DNA from: Phalacrocorax aristotelis
Taxonomy: Eukaryota > Chordata > Aves > Suliformes > Phalacrocoracidae
Direction of reading: 5' to 3'
NCBI RefSeq assembly: GCF_949628215.1
Contig: NC_134281.1
Coordinates: forward strand, 8,442,501-8,506,500
Length of the DNA stretch: 64,000 bases
Both the position numbers and the translations under genes were made by a program. This document shows, piece after piece, positions 38,301-51,690 of this stretch (the first letter of the stretch is position 1; every line of letters begins with the position of its first letter). The notes below the pieces were generated by a model, which searched no databases, was not told the DNA's origin, and was given only the letters and a program-made list of their open reading frames with translations.

Positions 38301-38853
38301 ATGTGGGCTGAATGAGTGCATGCATTAGATACTGTTTGGTATCACAGGAAGGTCATTGTTCCATCGTGCTGGGCACCAGGAGCCCAGTGCTGGCGTGGTG
38401 GTCCCACTGAGGTACAACAGGGTCACCCCACCTCTGGAGCAGTGAGCCTGGCCCAAGTATATGGCCCTCTGGACTTTCAGATGCTTGACACTTGGTATTT
38501 CCCTTACGGAAAAATAGTCTGCTCTGTACAAATAGTATAACAAGATAAACATTGCTCTCAGCATGACAACGAAGAAAAATACTGCAAGGTCAACTTAAAG
38601 GCTGAGATGGGTTCAGAAGACAATGCTGACTTTGTGTCAAAATTGGGGGAGACTCATCGCACAGGTCCTGGCAGTCGCGAGAGATAAAGCAGCACTTTCT
38701 ATCACATGTGGGTCAGCTAACATGGGCTTGTTTCTTTTATTTATTCTATATGCTGGCTAATGACAATACAGTTATTGTTCTTACACCTGTTTGCAAAGGG
38801 AAATGAACTGATGACAGAATTTTAGTGCCTCTCCATGAGGCAAATGGATCAGG

Positions 38854-38889
38854 TTTTGTTTTTTTTTGGTTTAGTTTTTTTTTTTTTTA
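38854..38889 (+). repeat. T-rich tract
   Basis: Two T-runs (about 9 and 14 nt) separated by GGTTTAG. Confidence 0.9.
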
Positions 38890-40261
38890 ACCATTTAGTG
38901 CAGTACATCTGGTGTCACAGATCTGAGCTGCAGCCCAAGATATATATAAGCAATTCAGAGCTTTGTTTTATCATCTTCTAAAGGATGATAAAGTAATTAA
39001 GATCTCCACCAGGGTGAAATAGGAGGTGAGATTCTGATAGTTGTAAACCAGGCAGCCAGCTAAGATGAATCCAATTATTTGTGGCATTGCAGGTTTTTGC
39101 TGCAGGAACATCTCACATGGGGTAGCCAGCAGCACAAAACTTACTTCACTTTGGCTCGACACTTGTTTTCACAATTGCTATACAAACAATGAAAATGCAT
39201 CACCTATTACTGTTCCACCCTCCTATCACTCTCCTTTCGTTACATCAGAAGAGATTTAACTTCACCCTGTAGGAGCCACCACAGTGGTTGCTGCCACTAT
39301 TACTTCGACTATAATTTTAATTGCCTATAGATGCTGCACTGATCTTCTTTCTGACACTGAAAGATTTAACAGTGGTGTTAAGCTCCAAAATCGATGTTAG
39401 CAAGTCTTTGTTTGGGACTATTTAATAGACTTTTATAGCTACTAGGGGTGATTTACAAAACTGACCTCCACTGACTGTCTGGAAAATCAGAGAATCAGCA
39501 AATATGTTTCTTCAGCAAGTAATGGATCTTCCCTTATTGGGAATCACCCCGGCCCCTAAGTCACAGCTACGGCTTTACCTGCCCCAGAGCATTACTGCTC
39601 TAACTTTTAACCAGATGATTTATTGCCCTGTGAAGGGCAAATTAAAACTAAACTTCTTGGTCAATACACTTTAAGATGAGGCAGCAGAGATGGAAGCAGC
39701 TGATTACTTGCAGTGCAGAGCCTCTTCCCGTATCTAGCCGGGCTGATAGTGTAGTTTTAAACATCCCAGAAATAGGAGTCTGAACCAAACACTGTAAAAG
39801 CTATGGTATGGAACAGCTAGGCTTTGATGGAGACATGATTGGCTAACCTAACACACATTCCTTGGCTTTAATAACCCTGCCACAATGTGCAATGATTTAT
39901 GTGGCTTTGAGTTCAATATGAAGGTTTCTGCTTTAAAAAGTGAATGACAAAAAAAATTGGCATTCTGTTCTGACAGACAATATGCCATTGGGACTGTGCT
40001 CCCCAGTGAAAATGCCATAGGGACAATCTGTCTGCTCCTACCCACCACATTTCTTTCCACGCCAGTGGCTGGCAGGGCACTTCCATCCGTATGCAAAATC
40101 CAGGCTGTCGACTGCAGTGGTATTTGCAAAATTTGCTCCAGAACAGAAAAGTCGATGAGCATTTTATGGCTGATAGGGTTGGGTGGTTCTTCTGAAGTGA
40201 CTCAGCTGTGCTTCCTTTTGCCCTCTGATTTGACTGCTGTAGATGCTGTATGTACTTCAAA

Positions 40262-40540
40262 GTAAATGATATAATAAAGGGTTATTAAGTGATAGAAGTG
40301 TGTTAAGAAGTGCTATCCACAATTCAGTATAAAATATTTCAGGTTATTATAAGACCCTATTACAAGAAAATTGAAGGGGTTTGCATCAGTTGATTAACCA
40401 GTTATGAAACTATGCCTCTTATTAAACTTTCATATGACATATTAAATGTACAGTTGTAAATGAAAGGTGACTAGGCCATTTATTGCAAAACAAATGGATT
40501 TATATGATAAAAAGGGGGTTGTGCTTTTGTGTGGGGACAC
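40262..40540. promoter_or_regulatory. Candidate conserved non-coding element
   Basis: AT-rich, repeat-free sequence with many TTAAT/ATTA homeodomain-type cores (GGGTTATTAAGTG, TTGATTAACC, TCTTATTAAAC) and no coding frame. Flagged by texture only. Confidence 0.18.
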
Positions 40541-43500
40541 TGCCAAAAGGAATAGGAAGAGCAGTCCCAATCATAATGTGCTTTTACTCCAAAACTGAGT
40601 CCTGAATTTGCCCTGTTAGAAAAATCTATCGCGGGGACTTGAGTGAAATATTATCTAAGCATATGAGACACAGCCCTATAATTCATGGGTCATTGACACA
40701 GTAGAGAAGATCAGTTCTGTCTATTGTAGCAGCAGAGGGACTCTTAATCCATGGATTATTAACGTGGAAAATTGAAGGGGCTGTTACAGGCTTGTGGTTT
40801 ATTAGACTATTGTGGATTTAGGGAGCTTTAATTTGAAGATTATGGACACAATGGAGTGCAACAGATCCCTTGACAATGTCAGTGGCAAGGCTTTTGTAGA
40901 GGAGAAAGCTTCTGTCTGAATTCTGGCCTTCCCCATCCCACAGGATACTGCTTAGAGAAACACTTATGGAGCTGTAATCACCTTTGAAACTCATCTGATC
41001 ACAGCAACTCAGGCACCCACTTCTCTGAAGATAATGTTCCCTGAGCAATCAAGTCTGGAAATTCTTTTGTTCTAGGGTGTCTTTTCTTGCTAGTGCTTGA
41101 TCTGTGTCCACTGTTGCTGTTTTGTCCTACAGATATTTGATGCTATTACATCGTTAGGTCCATGGGATGTTTTACAGTACTAGTGAGCTCCATGTATGTC
41201 ACAAGTTAGGGAAGGACCAAGGATTGAAACCTTGGACTTTTACTACCAACTGCTTTAAGAAATATTCTCTTGCCCCTGAGCACCACCTCCAAGGAACTGG
41301 GTAAGGTTATCTCTGCTTCCCATCCACCATGAAGGACAAACAGAGATGTGAGGATTTTGTGGGTATGGAAAGGTACAGTCAGGCTTGAACACAACCGTAG
41401 TTCAAAAGATAATCAGCCTGCTCTGTAACAGCCACCAGTGAGAGTTTCTCCCCTGCCCAAGTATTTTGTAGTTTGCATGTTCTCCTTTTATCCTCCTCTT
41501 TTCCAGAAGCAGGGAAGGGAACCAGAAGTTGTTACAGGAAACACTGCAAGGAGGGTTGGGCTCAAAGTGTGGTGATGGAGACTCAAAGCTGGCACTGGGG
41601 TAAGCTTTGTAACTCCAAATTTGCAAAAACTTGCAAACTGGAAATAGTTTACCTCTGGAGGGCATGATCCTATGTCACTGGCAGTATATGAGAGCAGGTA
41701 AAACATCTGCTGGGAAGGTCTCAGCAGTAACATGCTCTGCCGCAGAGCAAAGGTATGAACTGGATGGCATTCCTGCTTGATTCTCTGATTTATGTTTATG
41801 ATAGAAGAGGAGGGAGCTGTGGACAGAACTAACAGAATGTGGGTCATTGGATTAAGGGTCTTGATGTGTCCCCTGAGAACATGCTCCGCTCGGGGTGTTT
41901 GTGTTTGCACAGACGGGATTTGTGGCTCTTGCATGAATATCTGCAGCTCTGGGTGGACTGAGGGGGAGCAGGGAGGAAAGCCAAAATGCCATCTGTCCCT
42001 GGCATTGTTTGGTTTATTGTGCTGTTGTCCAGAAAACCACGATTCAGTTGTGGAGCTCCTTGCTGCTGGAAGTCAAGGAAACCAAAACATGAATGTGATC
42101 AAAAGGAACTACACAAATCCATGGGAAATGGCTCATGAATGGCTTTTGAACGATGGCACAGACACAACCTTGGGACCAAGATTTCTAGATATTGGCAGGA
42201 TGGCAGGAGGAATAGGCCATGCTTGTCCTCCTGTCTAGATTATTTCCCTAAGCTGGGCACTGCCTACTGTTTCTACTTTTCATTTTAGGGCCAGACAAAA
42301 CCTTAAAAGTCTTCCCAATAGATAAAAGACTGAAGAAAAAAGAAAACTGCAAAATAAATTATAGGGTACGTGAACTGGGAAAGTGGAAGAGAAGGGAAGT
42401 GGGGAGCTCTCCCAGGCCAAGCGAGGAGCAGAGGAGTGAATTGAATACTCCTCTTTCTGTCCCATTGATGTTGGGCAAGGAGTCATAGGCGCTATGTGAT
42501 GGAGTTCATAGCATGAAGACAGGCTTAAGTCAGAAAAACTCTGTTTCTCATATTTGTGTCTATTTCACAAGAAGTGGATGCTGGAGGAGAAAGCATGTGC
42601 AGGACTTCAGAGACTAGCTCACGAGGGTTTCTAGCAGCAGCCCTGGGCACTAGGACAGGCTCTGTCCTCTGATGCTCCAATGTGCACCAAAAAGCTTGGT
42701 TTCTATGCAAAATCCTAGCAGTGATGTAGAGTCTTGATTAAATAGTTGTAAAATTGATTGAGGGATTTCACTAGCTTAAGTGATTATTTTAACTGAAAAA
42801 AATATATATTTATTTGAAATAAACTCTTGTTTCTTACTATGCTTACCTTACATATATAGCTTGGTTTATATTTGAATAGAAAATGTTTAATATTCAGGCT
42901 GGGAGTAGTTGTTTAGCACAAATAACTACTTCTTCAATATTAATTTCTACTTCAAGTATTTACATTTGCTTGCTTTCCCTCCCTTGCTCTCTTCCATTCC
43001 CTTCCCCCACCAAAATTTACTTATATTTCCCAGGGAATATACGTGGTTTAGAGTAATGTAAAACAAATGATGGATTGAGTGTATTTGCAGTGGCCTTTGA
43101 AAGCTGTCCCAGTGTCCAAAGACTGCTCAGTTGTATTCCTAAGTGTTCTGTACTTACTGCTGCAACATGTCATCTACACAGCCAGGAAGTTGTACAAGAC
43201 ATTCAAGATTCAAGCCAACAGGATAAAATCCAAGTGATCTTTTAACCAGCTTTTGAAATGAATAGAATTTTGTGACCCAGAACTCCAGAAATTAATATTA
43301 ACTGAGTGGTCAAACACAGATGGCCCATATAAAGTTTTCTGTGTAACTTCTAATTTGACACTGGAAATATTTTATATAATTTTAACATATATTGGGACTT
43401 TGAGCACTATGTTATTTGAGGAAGTGCATATTGTTGCGAGGGAATAAGAACTTTCTGAGAAGCTCTTTGTTTTAGAAGATAGCTAGGTTTAAACAGCTTT

Positions 43501-44542
43501 CAGAATTTAATATAGTTATTGAGTCAACATTCTAGCCTAATCTATGGATGTACCAGCAGTGAGGTATTCTGAAACTGCAGACTGTAAAATCTGCTCAGTT
43601 TGAAGATGTCTTACAAACTTTAAAAAAAAAATCTGATGTTTGGATTTGTGAAGGTAGGACATGGCTGCTAATGGTTTTGCAAACTCAGGTCTGTAGTCAG
43701 GCATCAAACTGTTCAACATTAAGCTAGGGATGTGGGCTAGGGCTCTTGCTGGTAAGGGTGCTGAATCAATACCAGGAAGTCAACTTGTGTGTACAGACCT
43801 CTCCAAAGGGAGGGAGAAGGCTCGTATCACATTGTGCCTGAGCCCCCTCTGACCTGCTCTGCTGAGCACACATATCTTCTGCTCAATCTAAACATGCCTG
43901 AACTTTTGGTAAGCATTGTATGTACAAGTCCATGAAATTCAAGCACCCCTTTTACTGGTGATGCACTGGACACCTACGAGGTGTTATGAAAACTTTGGTT
44001 GCTCTGAGGTCTTAAAATAGAGGGAACCTTTCCTTTGACTTCAGCAGATGTCTGCCACAAGTATGCAACAAAATGTTTGTCTTAATGTTAGAAGTAGTTT
44101 CTAGGTTACAAAATAGACGAAGGTCAGAACTTCGTAGTATGGTGCTGAATGAACAATAGCTGAATAACTTTTATTTGGTGTTTGCAGTCACTTATTACTC
44201 TCCCTTAAGATATTCTCACAATTGCTTATTCTTCCAGTTCTGCCTCATAAAGTGGCTGGGGTTTGGTAAACAGCTGAAAAGAAATGGGTGTAGGAGGTAA
44301 AAACACTGTAAAACTGAGGTAGGTGAGATGTTCTGGTGAGTATATGAAAGAAGGAAGGGCACTGATTTTCTGGAGCTCCAGGCATCACTCTCCCTGTGAG
44401 AAGATTGCGAAATAATGCATATTTTAGTTATTTGTTTGTTAACATTCAGAGCAGAATTATATCCTAGTTGTAAGGTTTTTGCCAGCAGATGAAGCTTTCT
44501 TACCGCAGTCTAGAAAGCAGAGTGGTCCATTTTGACACTCAC

Positions 44543-44836
44543 CTTCAGAGGAGGTACCTGGGGCTGTTTGTTGGACACAGACTCCCCACGTGGTGAATAG
44601 GGTCTCCCCTTGCCATTGCGGTGTAAAACACTGAAACTTGTCCCCAGGGGTGCAGGGGAATAATGCTGCCTGGACATCTTCACCAAATTCCTCCTCCTCG
44701 GGCTGCTGCTCTCCTCTGTCTCGTGGCTTTCCTGTACAGCAAGGTCAGACGGAGAGCCATCAGGAGACTGCTGACACTGATTCAGAGCAAGCCTAGCCAT
44801 TTCTTCTCCTCAGCTTTGCCAAGACAACCATCTCTG
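44543..44836 (-). CDS. Candidate internal exon, minus strand (unrecognised)
   Basis: On the minus strand a pyrimidine-rich acceptor (CCTTGTCTTTCCACAG, exon begins at 44,836) and a textbook donor (CTGAAG then GTGAGT, exon ends at 44,543) bound 294 nt. From an ATG at 44,800 in good context (G at -3, G at +4) the frame stays open to the donor, ending in phase 0 after ...PPLK (86 codons). The product would be hydrophilic and rich in Ser, Pro, Arg, Gln and Glu, including EESSSPRRRN and GKGRPYSPRGE. That is unlike the Phe/Leu/Cys-rich chance frames elsewhere. Against coding: in-frame TGA lies just upstream of the ATG within the exon, no frame is open across the whole exon, and an earlier ATG (about 44,831) opens a short overlapping frame. 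It would have to be a first-coding exon with an upstream short ORF, or an exon of a non-coding transcript. I do not recognise the protein. Confidence 0.28.
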
Positions 44837-45656
44837 CTGTGGAAAGACAAGGTGGGAATTTCTTCTTTCTTCACTTGATCAAAGCAGTCAAATTACATCC
44901 TTTTGGAGCTTTACATATTAGCATTGCATAACATCTCTTTTCATTTAACTACTCCAGCCATTCATTATCCATTCAAATGGAACCTGTCAGCACTTTCTGT
45001 ATTCAAGTTGTTTTGGATCAGTAGTTAATATCTGTAGTCGGTCCAGAACTTGTCAGCTTTCATCTGTACTCACCCTTGCATGGAGCTTTTCCTTTTAAAC
45101 CAGAATTTTTGTTTAAATATTTAAGCATATATTTATTTAAGTAGCAAACTGATGCATCCTCTGCTCATGTCAGATTTCACTAGACTGCATTTCTCTGGCT
45201 TTGCTTGTTGTCTTATGGCTTAGCAGATAACATATTAATGGCCTGTAAGAAAACTCAGCAGGATGTATCCTGGGGAGAAAATGGACTATGTCTGGACTTC
45301 TTGATGGTCCTTCACTTGGAATTGTTACTCAGAAACATGTTGTGACTCTGATGGAACAAATACAGCTGCTTCTTTGCATGTACTACATCCACAAGGAAAG
45401 ATCTTCCATGGTCGCTTGTCTTGAATCAAAAGTTGTTGGCATTTCTTACAGGAACACTAAGCTCTGTGTTTATTAGTCCAATAAGTGGCTGTCATTTAAT
45501 GCTCCAACCAATCCTCCTTGTAATTACAATCAGCAGGGTTCCCGTGCTGTGCATCAATGATGGTTCGTGAACTTGCTTCAGTAACTTCCCATGAGTCATC
45601 AGTAGAGTTGACACAGCTGAAGTAGACAAAGTCAAACTACAACTACATAGTTTGGC

Positions 45657-45720
45657 TTTTTGGGGGGTGGTGGTTTGTTGTGGTTTTTTTTGGGGGGGAA
45701 GGGTGTGTGTGTGGTGTGTT
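45657..45720 (+). repeat. T/G-rich tract with G-runs
   Basis: GGGGGG, GG, GG, a T-run, GGGGGGG, GGG and a short (GT)n follow one another within about 60 bp, all with G on the plus strand. G-quadruplex formation is possible. Confidence 0.85.
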
Positions 45721-46875
45721 AAGCCTGGTTTCCTAAAGAGAAGGTTTCCACCATCACACTGTAAGTCAGGCTCTACATCTGAATATGTGGCTAAGTTTTA
45801 TAGAAATTTGACAGACAGCTAGATATGTCAGTAATAGCAAGATAAGCAACTGAAGAAAGGAGAGATTAAATTCATGCCCCCGATCAGGAACAAAGGTGCC
45901 CTGTAATCTACAGTAAATCTCCAGACCCCACAAACTACTCATAGGAAAAGTATTTCCGCTATAGGAGATGTTCTGATTTGACTTTTGTGTGTTGCTACCC
46001 AAAGACTGGCCCAACCCTGAGCCAGGGAGCCAAAGGAAACAAGCCTTTGCTGCTTCTGTTGCTTACAGATTGGCTTCTAAAATGCTTTCCTAACTTCACC
46101 ATCAGAGGTGCATATCAGCTTTTGGGTTTTTGTTTTAAATATACAAAGATGGTTATTCCATTAAATATTGTGCAACTGTCCTGGGAGATACATTTCCAGT
46201 ACTTTCTTTACTAATAATTCTTGAGCACAGGACCTGAGGGCAGAGGGCACAGAAAGCTTTATTGTATTAGATAGGATTGCAACTTGAGAACATCTCTGGT
46301 GTGGGACAGAGGCTTGCATAAGATGAAAATGCAAACATGCCAGATTCATATGGCATGGTACGATGCCTCCATGATCCCAGAACTCTGCCTGGAACATTGG
46401 CGTTTGGACCATAATGGTCTTCTGATGAATACCGATAAAACAGTGAGTTTCTGCAGGACACCAGGAGTGTTACATGGTGGGGAACAAACGGGGGCTGTTT
46501 TCCAGGTCTGTGGTCTTGGTAGACCCTCATGACCAACTGCACAGCCTGTCATTGCTCAGAAAAGGTGTTGGAGCCGAGCCCCATTTTTCTCTTAAGCTTT
46601 CCTCCATGTCTGCACAAGCATTTGTTGCTACGCGTAGAAGAAGGAAAGCAATGTATAGGGAGCAATGACACTGTATAGGCTCTAGGTAGCATTGCCTAAC
46701 ATGAGGACAATGGTTCTGATGATCAATATTTCATAGGTCATTCATGTCTGGTAAAGGTGAGAAGGAATACCTTCAACTTTTCATATTCCTTCCTATATCT
46801 CCTTTTTTCAGCTGGCTTGTTTGTTGGAGCATCTCACTCCCCTGATCCTTCCTGATGAGGGAGAAAATCACTGGT

Positions 46876-46935
46876 TTTGCCATTTTCTAAATAGGACGAG
46901 CTGAGGCAGGGAAAGCTACATCTCTTGAAACAAAT
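46876..46935 (-). repeat. MIR relic
   Basis: The plus-strand order TGCCATTTTCTAAATAGGACGAGCTGAGGCAGGGAAAG parallels the antisense MIR motif CCATTTTACAGATGRGGAAACTGAGGCACAGAGA. The element therefore runs on the minus strand. Moderate match; family-level call only. Confidence 0.5.
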
Positions 46936-47273
46936 TAGGAGAGAAAGAGGCACACAGAGCTATTCTCAAAATTCTCCCCAGATGTCCAGCTCCCCTTGGC
47001 ACCAGGCATTAAAGAAATTCCTATAAGTTTTCTGTCTGCAACTTTGCAAACGTAAATCCCTCTGAATGTCTGGCACTAAATCATCTACCCATGGTTACAG
47101 AAGGAATCTGAAGTATCACAGGGAACTGATCCTTCTTCAGCAACAAAAATGGTGTTTAATTGCTGCCCTTTCCATCTCGTGTGGTGCGTTCTAGAGTTTG
47201 CCAGCTTGAATTGCAGTTCAGCTGTCAGTTCCTTCTTGAGGGAAAATCCCAAACTGGTTTGCATCAGGAATAA

Positions 47274-47278
<5 letters not shown>

Positions 47279-47304
<26 letters not shown>
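47279..47304 (+). repeat. (TA)n microsatellite
   Basis: About 13 TA units preceded by GTGTGTA. TA tracts of this length are prone to length change and to cruciform extrusion. Confidence 0.95.
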
Positions 47305-47309
<5 letters not shown>

Positions 47310-50300
47310 CATGCTCTGTATACACGCCTCTGTGTGTGTGTACAAAATATATTTCCAGCATCAAGAAAATAAGACATGAAGGAGCTTCTGAGATTCCCAA
47401 TTCTCCTCCAGAGGACAATTATGCCTGTTGCAAGTGGATCATGAAAACAGTTGAAGTGCAAGTGTTAGGTTGCACTATGGTCCTCCTAAAGCTTAAAGGT
47501 GGCAAATGAACACTAGTAAATTCCAAGTAGCTGCTTTTTTTTAAACTTATTTAATTTTTCCAGTAAACTCCCTCCCACCAGAAGCTCAGCTGGGACTGCT
47601 TACTTAAATTTATTTTGCTTAAAACAGGAACTGAGCCTTAAAACCATTATTAATAAACAGTTTATTTTTTACTGTGAGGCATTCAATGTAATTCATAAAT
47701 TATTGTCCATTTAATTAAATATACTCACCTTTCCAGCTGTTTCTCTAATCAGCCTAATCCAAAGGCAATAAATTCAATGGGTGCTTTGCCAGTAATATCA
47801 GGGACTTTGGTGCAGGCACAAGCACAGGCACTTGCAGGGCTCCTCCCCTCGTCACCCCGGGTGTTACCAGTCCTGTGCTGCTCATTTGCAGAGGCCCTGA
47901 GACACGCTTGAGCTTGAGGACTCTGCCTCTTCATCAGCAGGTTGTCCAAGGTGGGGCCTACCGTGCCTGGCCAATACAGTGAGCCCACCTCTCCTCTTTA
48001 CTTTTTTCTTCTTCTCCTTGAATTCAAAAGTGGACCTGTGAGAAATTAAAGTATGTTAGCCACAGCTATGCTAGAAGACCAAGTCTGCCATTGATGTAGC
48101 TGGCAACTCGCTCAATGACACTTCAAGCTAACAAGATCATTTCCTATGAAATGGAGTGAGATGTTTCAGGCAGCTGGTTGGAGAGTGAAGCCTGTCTGTG
48201 ACTATTACAGGAAAAAAAATAAATCTCATTTTCAGTCCTTTCTCCAGCTGGGTCTCTGTGAGCCTCCTGAGTTCAGCAGTAACCAAATGAGTTCATGGCA
48301 AATAATTCTACTGAGGGCTATGAAATACAAATATAAAGATACCACTCTGACTCCAGAAATCACCCATGAAGATTGTTAGAGAGGCTTCAGGAGAAATGAG
48401 ATGGGAAAGAGAAGATAAAGGTAGCTGGGTTGGTAAAATTCATCCCGCTTTCAGTGACCTATAAAAGAGGGGAAAGTGGGTTAACCTTTGTTTATAGAGA
48501 TGTGCATTTTTATTCTCTGCATCTCCTCTTTAATTGACTTCTATTTCCAGTCCTCGTATGCTCCAGTGGCTTCTGTGACATGATTCAAAGCAGGGTGAGA
48601 GACCCTGTGATGCCTGCAGATAGGAGAAACCAAGACATGTCAGTAACTATAGGTAGCTAGGTATTATTCTGAAATCATACAGAATACAACCATGTGACTC
48701 TCTCTGTGATCGTCTCTAACTTTGTCAAGCATCAGAAAGCTGCCGTGATCCTGTGTTTATATGTGCAGGGCAGAGAGAAAAGGGATTAAATGCTCATTAT
48801 TCAATGTTTTTTCCAAGTGTTTGAGCCATCTTTGCTGACCAAGTAGCTGCACTTTGGTGACCGTATCATCTGTACGGTGACATCAGCAGCATTTCTCGTT
48901 AGACTACATTTCCCTTTCTGAGAAGTATTATCTATTGGATTATTTCTCCAAGTAATTGGGAGGAAAAATACAAACAGGGAAGCTTTGCAAGGCTAGAGTT
49001 TGTTTTTACTTATGACATCCTTTAAAACAAAGGTTAACCATCTGGTCAGACAAGTCCTTGTAGGACTAAGGTTCAAAACTGAAAGTAACAGCCTGGCAGA
49101 GATGTGCTAATAGTAGACATAAGCGAGAGTTGTGTAGCAAGTCAGGGGATATGATAAATCTGAATTGTTACGAGAATCCATGAGGGTTTGGTTGTTGGCT
49201 ATTTTGGGTTACTTTCACACTTTCTAAATTTTTCATGTTATTTACTATTGCAGTCAGTCCAATTGAGTGGTTTGTTTATTCTTTATGAACCCTATAAAAT
49301 AAAACAAAACATTTTTAGGTTGGTGAAAGCTGGAAGAGAAGGATGAAGGCAGTCTGGGTGGCTGTCGCCAGCCCCTCCATCCGGGGGGTAGATTTCCTCT
49401 CTGCCATTTGACCTGGTTCGGGATTTTTCCCCTCGGCAGCCCTGCCCAGGGGCCATTCCCATGAGGCAGGATCACTAACAAAAGCCTGAAGGACTGTGTT
49501 GGGACCAGGGACTTGCTTTGCAAACATCCCCTTCATGTACTGCAGCAAAACTGGAGCTGGTGCCACTTGACTGAATCGGGTCCTGCGTTTGTGGATTTAA
49601 CTTTATTTTCTGCTACGGGCCTCCTGGTATGTAAGAAAGCAAATTCAAGCATGCCACTGTGTTCACTGAGGCAGCAGACTTCGGGGGGGTGGGGAAGAAA
49701 ATTCCCCTCCTTCTGCAGTTCATGGTGTTCTTCTAAACTATTTATAAATAGGTCTACTGTAGCCAGTGTTTGCATTTGGACGGCTTCACTGTTCTCATTT
49801 TCAAGGCTTCTCTCAGATCTGAAAGAAAAGGTCGGGTTGACTCCCCTCATTTGAAATAAAGAGGGGAAGAAAGTTAACCCTGTAGGCAGGTGGCTCTAAT
49901 GCAGTAATTCCCAGGAACATGAGCGAGTCCTCTCTCGTGCGTGGCAGTGGCAGACTGAGCCCGCTCTCCCTTTTGCTCCGTTTTCATTTCCCTGCCCTCT
50001 TCATTAGCTGATGATAGTTCTCACTTCCTGCATCCTTTTAAAGAGATCCCCCTGCACATCATCTGGGATTCATGAAATGCAGAGATCTGGTAAGCAGCAC
50101 AAATCGCATGCTTCTGGCCTGCGCTTGCCAGAAGTCCTGGATAAGTTTTCGGCTGAGTTTATACTTTACCTCCCTCCACTCTACAGAAGAATAATATATG
50201 GTTCCATTTGCTCCAGAAGAAGTTGCACCAAAACCCAACAATTTATTTTGTGAAGGATTATTGTTTGCTGATTGAGAGGTGCTTGGAGATGACAGGCATC

Positions 50301-51446
50301 TGATCTCATCTTAAGCCTTAAATTGCAGTAAATCCTGTATTTATTTACTTTTTACTTCAACCAAATAGGACATTATCCTGTCTTTGAGTTAACGCTTTCA
50401 GTGCTTGCCTTAGCTGAGTGCTGCACAGTAAAGTCATTATTATCTACCATCACTGGACAAGGAACAGCACAGCACCACCAATTAATGTATGAACCAGCTA
50501 AAATACTAAATAGGATTACGTGGCTCATAAGACACAGAATCAGAACCAGCCTGTTAAGCAGTCTTGAAGTTGTACTACATGTATGTAACAATCATTTTGC
50601 TTCTGCACGGGGCAGCTGCAGGACATCTAAACCACTGTGAAATGGCCTGAGATACTGCGATGTGTGTATGGGCACAGGATGCCATGCCTCATCATCTTCT
50701 GGATGTTGGCATCCAAAGGCTGGGAGTAAGAAGGTTTTGGTGGATTTTTTTTTGAGGTCGCAACCTTATCTGAATGAAGAAAACATAGCTTTGAATAAGG
50801 CTGTGCAAAAATTCACTTCTGAAATGGAAAACACCTCAGAATATATTATTTTTTACTTAAATAGATTATTTTTGACATTTACTTTGGGATGGGTTACTAA
50901 TAAATAAGAGGTTTTTAGGTGTTCTGAATGTGGGGAATGTATATAGTAGGTTGGTACATTATGAACCTAAACAAAGAAGACTTACATGACTAAATATTGC
51001 TTTATTGCCTATTTAAGACTTTGAGATGAAATGTTTGTGTAAAGAAGGTGCATTATCCCAAGACAGTGGTTTTATTTCTGCTATTACTAACACAGTGTTA
51101 CAAAGACCCAAAAGGTATCTGTAAACTCTCTGCTCTGAGCTATGAATTAAGGCCAAGATGAACTTCTCCCAGTAGGTCCCAACCACTGAGACAAGGCACT
51201 CACCCTCAGAGAGGTGTCCTGGGCAATAAAGCTAGAGGTGGTCTGATCAACAACAGAGCTAGCTCATATGCATTTTTACTGATGTATGGGGGGGGTTTCA
51301 CCCAACAATAATGTGTGCAGGTGTAATTTCTTTTAGCATAGAAGCACTAAAAAATCAATTGTTGTTCTCCTTGGATGTGTTCAGCGCCTCCTTGTTCTGA
51401 ACATCCCACGGGCTCCGAGGGATGGTTTCTGTGAAGGCAGTAGCTG

Positions 51447-51690
51447 TTACTCTGGCAAATAAGTGCTCATACTCTGCTTAGAAATCAAATTTTCTTCCCT
51501 TATTTGTTGCGGGAAAAACTGCATGGCATTCTTGTCATAGAATTCCTTTCCTAGTTTTCCTGTGTTTTGCACTCTCGCAATTTCTGCAATTATCCTTGGC
51601 ACAGCAATTATTATTGTACCAGCTCTAATTCTTGCAATAGGTGATCCTAATGAAATATTGCTGGGTCTCTTGTGAAATTCCAGCACTGGT
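51447..51690. promoter_or_regulatory. Candidate conserved element; also an open minus frame
   Basis: AT-rich repeat-free block with CAATTAT/TAATT motifs. The minus strand is open for 79 codons (ATG at 51,686). The predicted residues are unusually protein-like for this window: Ile/Arg/Lys/Glu rich, including SPIARIRAG and TGKLGKEFYDK. I see no strong splice donor at its 3' end (only a weak GTAACA) and recognise no domain. Regulatory element, short exon and chance frame are all possible. Confidence 0.2.

Larger units (their letters stand above)
35720..44540. other. Long non-coding stretch, no gene recognised
   Basis: About 8.8 kb with no gene I accept. The 148-codon frames on both strands at 41,488-42,238 overlap each other and look random. 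Contents: an A-run at 36,417-36,428, a small CpG cluster, one MIR/L2 tail, a T-rich tract and an AT-rich repeat-free block (listed separately). There is an AATAAA at about 42,819 in AT-rich sequence without a supported transcript. Confidence 0.6.
44840..51440. other. Non-coding stretch, no gene recognised
   Basis: No accepted coding frame. The plus-strand frame 44,663-44,878 is the complement of the candidate minus exon. Contains a G/T tract, a MIR relic and a (TA)n repeat listed separately. AT-rich repeat-free sequence around 47,640-47,720 contains TTTAATTAAAT and could also be regulatory. Confidence 0.6.

Noticed and set aside
41488..42238. Overlapping 148-codon frames on opposite strands
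   Set aside because: Mutually overlapping, no recognisable domain, no splice or promoter context.
42780..42850. AATAAA in AT-rich sequence as a polyadenylation site
   Set aside because: No transcript or coding exon is supported upstream, and AATAAA is frequent in AT-rich DNA.
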